A DNA stretch of 32,100 bases from positions 1 through 32,100 of the forward strand of contig NZ_KZ319305.1 of NCBI RefSeq assembly GCF_002744755.1. Reading direction: 5' to 3'. Below are positions 25,004-32,100 of this stretch, one piece after another. Source of the stretch: Leeuwenhoekiella nanhaiensis. GTDB lineage: Bacteria; Bacteroidota; Bacteroidia; Flavobacteriales; Flavobacteriaceae. A model generated the notes under the pieces. That model worked only from the letters and a program-made list of their open reading frames with translations. It was not told the origin of the DNA and ran no database searches. Each line of letters opens with the position of its first letter. The stretch's first letter is position 1. A program made the translations under genes and the position numbers.

Positions 25004-25082
25004 TTAAAATAGCACCGAAAGTTAGTATAATTCAACTTAACTTAATCGATTTAGTTAATTAAATTTGCTGCCTAAACGGTTA
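25004..25082. promoter_or_regulatory. Divergent control region with two CG-centred operator-like dyads
   Basis: AACTTAATCGATTTAGTT (25039-25056) is an 18-bp palindrome with one mismatched pair, centred on CG as in LacI-family operators. TAAACGGTTA (25073-25082) is a shorter CG-centred dyad. The centres are 30 bp apart, about three helical turns. Between them a -7-like TAAATTTG (25060-25067) reads toward the lacI-type gene. TTAAAATA (25004-25011) read on the minus strand is a weak -7 for the GH32 operon. Binding at these sites would control both promoters. Confidence 0.6.
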
Positions 25083-25123
25083 ACTTAACATCAGTGAACC
25101 TACTAATTAGTCAATAAATATCC

Positions 25124-26167
25124 ATGAAAAGGAAATTAACCCTTAAGTCAATTGCTAAAGAGATGGACGTTTCTATCTCTACAGTATCTAAAGCGCTGAG
25201 AGATAGCCCCGAAATCAGCGAAGAAACCCGCGAGAAAATCAAGGCTTACGCAAAGCTTTACAACTATAAACCGAATAACATCGCCCTGAGTCTTAAAAAT
25301 CGTAAGACCAATACCATCGGCGTTATCATTCCACAGATTGTGCACCACTTCTTTACAACCGTAATCCGGGGTATTGAAGCTGAGGCGCGCGAAAACAATT
25401 ACAACGTAATCATTTGCCTTTCCAATAACGATTTCGATAAAGAGGTTCTTAATATGGAACTTCTGGCAAATGGGAGTACAGATGGTTTTATCTTATCGGT
25501 TTCTAAAGAAACCATGCAAAAAGAAGATTATCATCATTTAAATGAGGTGATTGAGCAGGGTATGCCTGTGGTGATGTTTGACCGCGTTGTTGAAGGTATT
25601 CCGTGCGACCGGGTACTCATCAACGATACGCAGGGAGCTAAAAAAGGGGTGACCCATATGATCCGTTCCGGCTGTCGTAAGATTGGTATTATAACCAGTG
25701 AAGATTACGTGAGTGTAGGTAGACTGCGTACCGAAGGGTACCTGGATGCACACGACGATTTCGGTATTGAGGTTGATGAAAACCGAATTCTGAAGTTAGA
25801 CAATATTGATGACCTGGATGAAAGCGCTAAAAAGCGAATCAAAACCTTTATCGAAAACAATGATCTGGATGGTTTGTTTACGGTAAATGAACTTTTTGCT
25901 GTTTACGCCGCCCGGGTAATCGCTAAAGCAGGCAAAACAGTGCCCGATGATATCTCTATCGTTTGTTTTACAGATGGCGAACTTTCAGAACATATGATGC
26001 CCAGTATTACAGCGGTAAGCCAGCACGGTGAGGAGATGGGCCGAAAAGCGGCGTCAATTCTTATCAATAAACTGGAGCGACCTGAAGACGAGACCGAAGA
26101 ATACGGCACAAGCTATATTGAGACCAGTCTCATAGAGCGTGAATCAACCCGAAAATTAAACCGATAG
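25124..26167 (+). CDS. LacI-family transcriptional regulator
   Basis: The 347-residue protein has an N-terminal LacI helix-turn-helix (about 5-25, LKSIAKEMDVSISTVSKAL), a hinge helix (NNIALSLKNRKT) and a periplasmic-binding-like effector domain from about residue 62 (TIGVIIPQIVHHFF). It most likely senses a sugar or sugar phosphate and controls both divergent operons through the dyads just upstream. The stop is 1 bp before the beta-phosphoglucomutase start, so the three rightward genes form one operon. Confidence 0.93.
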   Translation: MKRKLTLKSIAKEMDVSISTVSKALRDSPEISEETREKIKAYAKLYNYKPNNIALSLKNRKTNTIGVIIPQIVHHFFTTVIRGIEAEARENNYNVIICLSNNDFDKEVLNMELLANGSTDGFILSVSKETMQKEDYHHLNEVIEQGMPVVMFDRVVEGIPCDRVLINDTQGAKKGVTHMIRSGCRKIGIITSEDYVSVGRLRTEGYLDAHDDFGIEVDENRILKLDNIDDLDESAKKRIKTFIENNDLDGLFTVNELFAVYAARVIAKAGKTVPDDISIVCFTDGELSEHMMPSITAVSQHGEEMGRKAASILINKLERPEDETEEYGTSYIETSLIERESTRKLNR

Positions 26168-26168
26168 T

Positions 26169-26825
26169 ATGGCAAAGAAAGGATTTATTTTTGATCTGGA
26201 TGGCGTTATTGTAGACACGGCAGGCTTTCATTACCTGGCGTGGAGAAGCCTTGCTAACGAACTCGGTTTTGAGTTCACCGAAGAACAGAATGAGCGCTTT
26301 AAAGGTGTAAGCCGGGTACGCTCGCTGGAGATTCTGCTCGAGATAGGCGGAGTTGAAGCAACTCAGGAGCAAAAGGATAAATGGCTGGTTTCTAAAAATG
26401 AAGAATACCTAAGCTATATCGAAAAAATGACGGAGGCCGATATTTTGCCGGGTGTCATGAAAACGCTAAATTACTTAAAATCGAAAAATATCCCTATGGC
26501 TTTGGGTTCTGCCAGTAAAAATGCGCAGCCCATCCTAAAGCGCGTGGGGCTTTTTGATTTTTTTGAAATTATTGTAGATGGCAATCACGTACAAAAAGCC
26601 AAGCCAGATCCCGAAGTATTTACCATTGGGGCAGATGAGCTGGGCTTTGCGTACTCAGATGTGATTGTTTTCGAAGATTCAATAGCCGGTATTCAGGCTG
26701 CCAATTCGGTAGACATGGTGAGTGTAGGCATAGGCGATGCTGAAGTTTTACACGAAGCCGATCACAATTTTAAAGATTTTACAGAAATCGATACCGCATT
26801 TCTAGACCAACTAATCAACGCATAG
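26169..26825 (+). CDS. pgmB: Beta-phosphoglucomutase (HAD superfamily)
   Basis: The 218-residue HAD phosphatase-fold enzyme has nucleophile D9 and acid/base D11 in FDLDGVIVDT. A cap domain follows (about 15-90), then motif II Ser in LGSASKNA (about 114), the motif III Lys in KAKPDPE and acidic residues in FEDSIAGIQAA. It converts beta-glucose-1-phosphate into glucose-6-phosphate. The GH65 gene starts 4 bp after its stop, and GH65 enzymes release exactly this substrate, so the assignment is strong. Confidence 0.93.
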   Translation: MAKKGFIFDLDGVIVDTAGFHYLAWRSLANELGFEFTEEQNERFKGVSRVRSLEILLEIGGVEATQEQKDKWLVSKNEEYLSYIEKMTEADILPGVMKTLNYLKSKNIPMALGSASKNAQPILKRVGLFDFFEIIVDGNHVQKAKPDPEVFTIGADELGFAYSDVIVFEDSIAGIQAANSVDMVSVGIGDAEVLHEADHNFKDFTEIDTAFLDQLINA

Positions 26826-26829
26826 TATT

Positions 26830-29136
26830 ATGAATCAGGATTATATAGTGCCTGCACCCTGGGCCATTATTGAAGAAGGGTTTGAAAAAGACCGCGTTAA
26901 ATCATCTGAAAGTTTGTTCAGCATAGGTAACGGTGCCATGGGCCAGCGTGCCAATTTTGAGGAAGAATACAGCGGTAAAACCTTTCAGGGAAGTTACATT
27001 GGCGGAGTTTATTACCCCGATAAAACCCGTGTGGGCTGGTGGAAAAACGGATATCCTGAATACTTCGCAAAAGTGCTTAATGCACCCAGTTGGATAGGGA
27101 TAAAAGTTAAAGTAGATGGCGAGTCTTTGGATTTGAACACGGCTAAAAGTGTATCTAATTTCCGAAGAGAACTTAATATGAAAGAAGGCTGGCTGGGCCG
27201 TAGTTTTGAAGCAGAACTGCAAAACGGCGTGAAGCTTAAAGTGCAATCTAAACGGTTCTTAAGTCTGGAACACGATGAGATAGGTGCTATAAACTATGAG
27301 GTGACTCCGCTTAATAAAGATGTAAGCATCAGCTATGAGCCTTACCTAGATAGTGGCATTACCAATGAGGACACCAATTGGGACGATAAGTTCTGGAACA
27401 CCTTGAGTGTCGAGGAAGACGGAAACAAAGCCTACATCACTGCGCACACCATGAAAACCTTTTTCTATGTGTGTACAGCGATGGCCAATACCTTTACCGT
27501 AGATGGTAAAGAAATTTCATTAACGCTTAGTACTAACAAAAGCGATACGTACATCGGCCACGTTTTCGAGACTGATATTCGTGAGGGTGAGACTTTTGCT
27601 ATTCAGAAATACGCGGGGTATATCACTTCATTCAATCACGATCAAAACGAGTTGAAACAGGCAGCTCAAAAGGTTCTTGACACGGCTTTAGATGCCGGAT
27701 TTGACAAACTGCTCTCAAAGCAAAAAGAAGACTGGGCCGAGATCTGGTCTATGGCTGACATTGTTATAGATGGCGATGTACGGGCTCAGCAAGGGATTCG
27801 TTTCAATATTTTCCATCTGAACCAAACGTATTTAGGTAAAGATTCCCGTTTAAACATTGGTCCTAAAGGATTTACCGGTGAAAAATACGGGGGTTCTACG
27901 TATTGGGATACCGAAGCCTACTGTCTGCATTTTTATATGGCGACCAAAAATCAGGATGTTGCACGCAGCCTCTTGACCTATCGTTATAATCATTTGCCTA
28001 AAGCGATTGAAAATGCCGGAAAGCTAGGTTTCAAAGATGGAGCGGCTTTATACCCGATGGTAACGATGAATGGGGAGGAATGCCACAACGAGTGGGAAAT
28101 CACTTTTGAAGAAATACACCGTAATGGGGCGATGATTTTTGCCATTCGCGATTATGTGAAGTATACCGGCGATTACAGCTACATTCCTGAGAAAGGACTT
28201 GAAGTGATGATAGGTGTTGCCCGTTTCTGGAAACAACGCGCCACTTGGTCTGCTCAAAAAGAAAACTACGTAATTCTTGGGGTGACCGGTCCTAATGAAT
28301 ACGAAAACAACGTAAACAATAATTTTTATACCAATTACCTGGCAAAATGGTGTTTGGAATATGCCGTTGAGCATTGTAAGAATGTAGCTCAGGAGTTCGG
28401 TTCAGATTACAAGCGTATCGTGGGTCAGACCGAATTGAAAGAGGAAGAGTTAAAGGCTTGGGCTGAAGTTGCCGAGAAAATGTATTTGCCCTATTCGGAA
28501 GAAAAAGGCGTATACCTGCAACAGGATGGTTTCTTGGATAAAGAATTGGTCACTGTAGCCGATTTGTCAAAATCAGAACGCCCTATCAACCAGAAATGGA
28601 GCTGGGACCGTATTCTGCGTTCGCCTTACATCAAACAAGCCGATACCTTACAGGCTTTCTATGTGTTTGAAGAAGACTTCAGTGAAGAGCAATTGAAAAA
28701 ACATTTTGATTTTTACGAGCCGTTTACGGTTCATGAATCTTCCCTAAGCCCTTGCGTACACGCCATACAGGCTGCAAAACTCGGGCAGATGGATCAGGCG
28801 TATGCCTTTTACCTGCGAACGTCACGCTTGGATCTGGACGATTACAATAAAGAAGTTCACGAAGGCTTGCACATCACGAGTATGGCCGGTACCTGGATGA
28901 GTGTGGTTGAAGGTTTTGGAGGAATGCGCATTAAGGATAACACCCTGTCATTTGATCCTAAAATGCCGGATGCCTGGGATGGATTTTCCTTCAAACTGAA
29001 TTATAGAGATCAAATCCTTAAAGTTGCCGTAGGTAAAAACAAAACCGTTTTTACGCTTAACGAAGGCGAGGATCTTGATCTTTTGATACACGGAAAAGAG
29101 GTGACTGTGAAAGCAGGCAGCTCCGTTGAGGTTTAA
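26830..29136 (+). CDS. GH65 inverting disaccharide phosphorylase (maltose phosphorylase type)
   Basis: The 768-residue cytoplasmic enzyme has the GH65 layout: an N-terminal beta-sandwich (about 1-270), a helical linker, an (alpha/alpha)6 barrel (about 320-700) and a C-terminal beta part. The catalytic acid is E490 in GVTGPNEYENNVNNN. Substrate/phosphate-site blocks YGGSTYWDTEAYC, HNEWEITFEEIHRNG, KQADTLQAF and HESSLSPCVHA are all present. It phosphorolyses an alpha-glucoside to beta-glucose-1-P plus glucose. Maltose is most likely, but kojibiose, nigerose or trehalose specificity cannot be excluded. Third gene of the lacI-pgmB operon; a strong terminator follows. Confidence 0.92.
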   Translation: MNQDYIVPAPWAIIEEGFEKDRVKSSESLFSIGNGAMGQRANFEEEYSGKTFQGSYIGGVYYPDKTRVGWWKNGYPEYFAKVLNAPSWIGIKVKVDGESLDLNTAKSVSNFRRELNMKEGWLGRSFEAELQNGVKLKVQSKRFLSLEHDEIGAINYEVTPLNKDVSISYEPYLDSGITNEDTNWDDKFWNTLSVEEDGNKAYITAHTMKTFFYVCTAMANTFTVDGKEISLTLSTNKSDTYIGHVFETDIREGETFAIQKYAGYITSFNHDQNELKQAAQKVLDTALDAGFDKLLSKQKEDWAEIWSMADIVIDGDVRAQQGIRFNIFHLNQTYLGKDSRLNIGPKGFTGEKYGGSTYWDTEAYCLHFYMATKNQDVARSLLTYRYNHLPKAIENAGKLGFKDGAALYPMVTMNGEECHNEWEITFEEIHRNGAMIFAIRDYVKYTGDYSYIPEKGLEVMIGVARFWKQRATWSAQKENYVILGVTGPNEYENNVNNNFYTNYLAKWCLEYAVEHCKNVAQEFGSDYKRIVGQTELKEEELKAWAEVAEKMYLPYSEEKGVYLQQDGFLDKELVTVADLSKSERPINQKWSWDRILRSPYIKQADTLQAFYVFEEDFSEEQLKKHFDFYEPFTVHESSLSPCVHAIQAAKLGQMDQAYAFYLRTSRLDLDDYNKEVHEGLHITSMAGTWMSVVEGFGGMRIKDNTLSFDPKMPDAWDGFSFKLNYRDQILKVAVGKNKTVFTLNEGEDLDLLIHGKEVTVKAGSSVEV

Positions 29137-29160
29137 ATTGAATTAAATATTTTAACTTTA

Positions 29161-29197
29161 AAATCCCCTGCATTTTAAAAGATTGCAGGGGATTTTT
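29161..29197 (+). terminator. Rho-independent terminator of the lacI-pgmB-GH65 operon
   Basis: AAATCCCCTGCA (29161-29172) pairs with TGCAGGGGATTT (29184-29195), loop of 11 nt, ending in a T-run. It separates the sugar operon from the AT-rich thioredoxin genes. Confidence 0.9.
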
Positions 29198-29208
29198 AGT
29201 TTATAGCT

Positions 29209-30201
29209 ATGCGATATTTATACTTTTTTATTTCAATCCTTTTATTTTCCTGTAACACCCAAGAGGAAAATACATTTTCCCTAAACGGGAAAATACAATC
29301 GGAAGGTAACGGTAAGATGCTCTATCTCATTGATGCGCAATCAGGCAATACACTCGATTCTACGCTTATTGAAAACGGCAGGTTTAACTTTAAAACAAAG
29401 CTACCCATATCTCCAATTTATGCTAAACTGAAAACCAAATATGATTTATTTTATACTGAATTATGGCTCGAGAACAACCCTATGGTATTTGATGCCGAGC
29501 ATAAGAATTTCTATTATGCGACTATTTACGGCTCAAAGTCTCAAAGGCAATCTGAAAAATTAGTCAAACAAATAGACACATTATCCCGTAAAGAGCGTAA
29601 TGTGGTTATTCAGAATTTTATACTGGAGAACAAGGATAATCCATTGGGAGTTGTAACACTTTATCACTGGTTTATAAATTTGGGTAAAGATCTTACTGAA
29701 CCTGTCTATAATGCCCTTTCCGAAGCAAATAAATCAACCTTATATGGCAAGGAAATCGATCATTTTCTTAGGCTTAATACGAATCCTGATATTGGCGATC
29801 AATTTGTAGATGCCTCACTTAAAAATCCTGAGGGCGAAGTCAAAAGACTATCAGCATTTATGGGGAAAACAGTCTTGCTCGAATTTTGGTCTACCTCGTG
29901 TGAACCTTGTAGAAAAGACAATATGCACCTGGTTAAAGAATATGAAAAATACTCAGATAAGGAGTTTGAAATTATAAGTATCTCTCTAGATACAGATCTT
30001 GATCAATGGAAAGAAGGAATTGAGGATGACCAGTTGAATTGGGTAAACTTAGCCGATTTAAAAGGTTGGCGCGGTGATGCTGCATTCATTTATGGAATAA
30101 AAGTTTTACCAAGTAATTATTTAATCAATAAGGACAGAATAATAATAGCTCGTAATTTGCGAGGAGAAGCGTTAACCGAAAAATTACGGCAGATTTTATG
30201 A
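29209..30201 (+). CDS. TlpA/ResA-like thioredoxin-fold lipoprotein with DUF4369-like N-terminus
   Basis: The 330-residue lipoprotein has lipobox LLFSC (C15). The N-terminal region (about 22-110) resembles the beta-rich DUF4369 domain that precedes thioredoxin domains in Bacteroidota (LNGKIQ...G.MLYLIDAQSG.TLDST.I.NGRF). The C-terminal thioredoxin-like domain (about 197-330) has C231-E-P-C234 and a likely cis-proline in KVLPSNYL. It is probably a periplasmic thiol-disulphide reductase. CEPC is less common than the CxPC variants CAPC or CGPC. The next gene overlaps by 4 bp (ATGA), so the two are translationally coupled. Confidence 0.88.
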   Translation: MRYLYFFISILLFSCNTQEENTFSLNGKIQSEGNGKMLYLIDAQSGNTLDSTLIENGRFNFKTKLPISPIYAKLKTKYDLFYTELWLENNPMVFDAEHKNFYYATIYGSKSQRQSEKLVKQIDTLSRKERNVVIQNFILENKDNPLGVVTLYHWFINLGKDLTEPVYNALSEANKSTLYGKEIDHFLRLNTNPDIGDQFVDASLKNPEGEVKRLSAFMGKTVLLEFWSTSCEPCRKDNMHLVKEYEKYSDKEFEIISISLDTDLDQWKEGIEDDQLNWVNLADLKGWRGDAAFIYGIKVLPSNYLINKDRIIIARNLRGEALTEKLRQIL

Positions 30202-31559
30202 TACGTTTGGTTCACGCTTTATTAAGCATTTTTATTTTCAGCTTGTGCTCTTGCACAAATCAAAACACGAAAACAACTGTCTCAATTGAGAAAGCTTCTT
30301 TAATAGATACTGTTTACGTTTCGGAGCTTACAAATGCATCTACGGAACTAAAATTATTTCATCCGAATTTTAAACAGGGAATATCACTCGAAAATCCCTT
30401 AGTTGCAAAAATCACTAAATCAGGCGCTGAGAATAGTTATTTAGCAATACTTGAGCCAGGGAAAAATACTCAAATTGTCAAAGATGAGTATGGTAATCTT
30501 CAAACCAATTCTATAGCAGATTCGCTGCTTAATTATTTGTGGCATTCTAATCAGGATTTTATTTCAAAAAAGCAGGATTTTATCTTTACGACTAGCAATC
30601 TTGATAGTGTTGTTAAAGTATTTGAGAATTTTAAAGAGGAGCGTAGGTCTAATTTAAAATTTTATAAAAATATTATTGACCCCGAGACCTTTACTATACT
30701 TGAGTATCAAAATGAATCCAGAATCTATTCGTTTCTTTTTTATTTTGGCAGAATAGCTCAGGAGTTAGAAGCAGAGAACAGTTTTTTTAACTTTATTGAG
30801 TCTATTCCTTCGCCAGATATTGCATTAAAATCACTTCCAGATATTTACCTGTATAAATATGAAATCGAGTATTTACGGGAGCACGAAGAGCTTAAAAAAA
30901 TTTCTGATTTTTTGCACTATATTGAAAATGAAACATCATCAGAAGATCTTTCAGATTATTTAAAAGCAAGTTATATAAAGGAACTAATTCAAACACCCTC
31001 TTATTGGTATAAGCACGAAAAATTATTCAACAGTCAGGAGTTTGACTCGATTTTATCAATGGCGGAAGAAAATAGGTATTCAGACATTATCATCAATGCA
31101 TCAAAATTGTTTTCAATATTAAAGAGCGGTGATGTAGCAGCTAATTTCTCTGCTATTGACAAAAATAATGAGGAGGTTGATTTAAATGATTTTAAAGGTA
31201 AAGTTTTATTTATTGATGTATGGGCAACCTGGTGTGCACCCTGTTTAAGTCAACGACCTCAGGTTTTAGAATTAGCTAGGAAATATGAAGCAAATCCTAA
31301 CTTTGAAGTGCTTATGGTATCAGTGGATTCTTCTAAAGATAAGTGGCAGTCTTTTTTGGATAGAGAGAAAGACTCCGAGGGAATAAATCTTTTTATCAAA
31401 GATGGATTGCGATCCAGTTTTAGAGAGAATTATAACGTAAAGTCTATTCCAAGATATATTCTTATAGACGAAAAGGGTAAATTAATAAACTCAGATATAG
31501 GAGAGCCCTCAATTTACATTGAACAGATTATAACGAAAGCACTTTTGCAAATAGAATAA
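30198..31559 (+). CDS. TlpA-like thioredoxin-fold lipoprotein, second of a pair
   Basis: The 453-residue lipoprotein has lipobox FSLCSC (C19). The long middle region (about 30-305) is mostly helical and charged and resembles no domain I can name. The C-terminal thioredoxin domain (about 312-453) has the active site W-C346-A-P-C349 and a cis-proline region in VKSIPRYILID. It probably works in the periplasm on the same thiol substrate or as redox partner of the preceding protein. The 4-bp overlap indicates one transcript. Low GC and frequent ATA/TTA codons set the pair apart from the sugar locus. Confidence 0.88.
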   Translation: MIRLVHALLSIFIFSLCSCTNQNTKTTVSIEKASLIDTVYVSELTNASTELKLFHPNFKQGISLENPLVAKITKSGAENSYLAILEPGKNTQIVKDEYGNLQTNSIADSLLNYLWHSNQDFISKKQDFIFTTSNLDSVVKVFENFKEERRSNLKFYKNIIDPETFTILEYQNESRIYSFLFYFGRIAQELEAENSFFNFIESIPSPDIALKSLPDIYLYKYEIEYLREHEELKKISDFLHYIENETSSEDLSDYLKASYIKELIQTPSYWYKHEKLFNSQEFDSILSMAEENRYSDIIINASKLFSILKSGDVAANFSAIDKNNEEVDLNDFKGKVLFIDVWATWCAPCLSQRPQVLELARKYEANPNFEVLMVSVDSSKDKWQSFLDREKDSEGINLFIKDGLRSSFRENYNVKSIPRYILIDEKGKLINSDIGEPSIYIEQIITKALLQIE

Positions 31560-31644
31560 GTATTTAAAAGTTTTACAAAATTTAGCGGCATTTAATCAAA
31601 TTAATCAAGATACGTTTACACCTCTTAAGTATTCCAAATCCAGT

Positions 31645-32067
31645 TTGAATAATTCCAAGCTGAAATCTCATCTGGAAGGTTTTCAAAAGCTTATTAAATC
31701 TTTAGAATCGAAAGACATTAAGACAAAAACAAATGACTATATCAATTCTCAGATTGAGCGTATTAATTCTTTTAATGAAAGCGAAAAGCAATTGAAGAGA
31801 GAGTTGATAAAAGCTAAGATGGCAGTTTTAAAACATTTGGAGAAAAATGAAAACTTAGTACCCAAAAATCACTATCAAAGACTATGGTTAGTTTTGGGTA
31901 TGTCTGCTTTTGGAGTACCGATTGGTGTTCTCCTGGGGTTGGTTACGGGAAAGATGGGATTATTGGGTGTCGGTTTACCGATTGGCATGTTCATTGGCCT
32001 TATTTTCGGCAAAAGATTAGATAAAAAAGCTGCTGACGAGAACCGGCAGCTTGACTTTTCGCATTAA
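31645..32067 (+). CDS. Small two-TM protein of unknown function, start uncertain
   Basis: The frame gives about 140 residues from a TTG at 31645. No ATG exists in frame between the upstream stop (31552-31554) and codon 49, so either TTG is used or the 5' end has been lost. The N-terminal 80 residues are helical and Lys-rich (coiled-coil-like). The C-terminus has two Gly-rich helices (MSAFGVPIGVLLGLVTG and GLPIGMFIGLIFG). That layout suggests a small inner-membrane protein with a cytoplasmic helical arm. No family recognised. It follows the thioredoxin pair by 85 bp. Confidence 0.55.
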   Translation: MNNSKLKSHLEGFQKLIKSLESKDIKTKTNDYINSQIERINSFNESEKQLKRELIKAKMAVLKHLEKNENLVPKNHYQRLWLVLGMSAFGVPIGVLLGLVTGKMGLLGVGLPIGMFIGLIFGKRLDKKAADENRQLDFSH

Positions 32068-32100
32068 TCGACACTATCCTATTAACTGTGTAAGTTAAAA

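Noticed and set aside
24988-25035. Longer N-terminus of the GH32 protein from a TTG
   Set aside because: It would place a signal peptide 16 residues inside the protein and run into the operator region; the ATG at 24987 gives a normal lipoprotein signal.
1-32100. CRISPR array, rRNA genes, complete insertion sequences with transposase
   Set aside because: No regularly spaced repeats, rRNA sequence or transposase frame was seen in the window.

Overview
The window looks like a chromosome segment of a Bacteroidota bacterium, most likely a marine or environmental member of the Flavobacteriaceae. The signs are weak or absent Shine-Dalgarno sequences, TAnnTTTG-type -7 promoter boxes, many short secreted proteins and lipoproteins, an integrase with the Bacteroidota arm-binding type of N-terminus, and a LacI / beta-phosphoglucomutase / GH65 gene order. 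I cannot name a genus from sequence alone.

Region 1 (1-5794) is the right-hand end of an integrated genomic island. It carries the 3' part of a Zn/Cd-type P1B ATPase, a complete Cu-type P1B ATPase, a 161-bp MITE-like element directly after its stop codon, a small CxxC metallochaperone, an MtfA-like zinc peptidase, and a leftward tyrosine recombinase. Beyond the recombinase lie two tandem pairs of an 11-bp repeat, an inverted repeat, and the 3' half of a tRNA-Leu gene that still has its own terminator. That is the expected structure of an attachment site left by integration into a tRNA, so the element extends leftward out of the window.

Region 2 (5795-13709) is accessory-like. It contains a protein with a HEPN-type RxxxxH motif beside the attachment site. 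A leftward four-gene set of exported proteins follows (an OmpA-domain protein, two proteins sharing a duplicated signal-peptide coding sequence, and a lipoprotein). Divergent from it is an ECF-type sigma factor with a membrane-anchored TPR/anti-sigma-like partner. Next come an AT-rich two-TM orphan protein, a stretch of about 430 bp without a convincing gene, and a secreted-protein gene broken by an in-frame TAG.

Region 3 (13706-21067) holds a dienelactone-hydrolase-like enzyme with a twin-arginine N-terminus, a secreted coiled-coil protein, a GH43 lipoprotein, a KtrA/KtrB-type potassium uptake pair and a group II PLP-dependent decarboxylase.

Region 4 (21125-29136) is a compact sugar-utilisation locus around a divergent control region. 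Leftward run a GH32 lipoprotein, an MFS sugar porter and a PfkB fructokinase. Rightward run a LacI-family regulator, beta-phosphoglucomutase and a GH65 disaccharide phosphorylase. The likely flow is extracytoplasmic hydrolysis of a beta-fructoside, uptake, and fructose phosphorylation, alongside cytoplasmic phosphorolysis of an alpha-glucoside to beta-glucose-1-P and its conversion to glucose-6-P. Two CG-centred dyads 30 bp apart in the divergent region are candidate operators for the LacI protein.

Region 5 (29209-32100) is AT-rich. It has two overlapping thioredoxin-fold lipoproteins of the TlpA/ResA type and a small two-TM protein lacking an ATG start.
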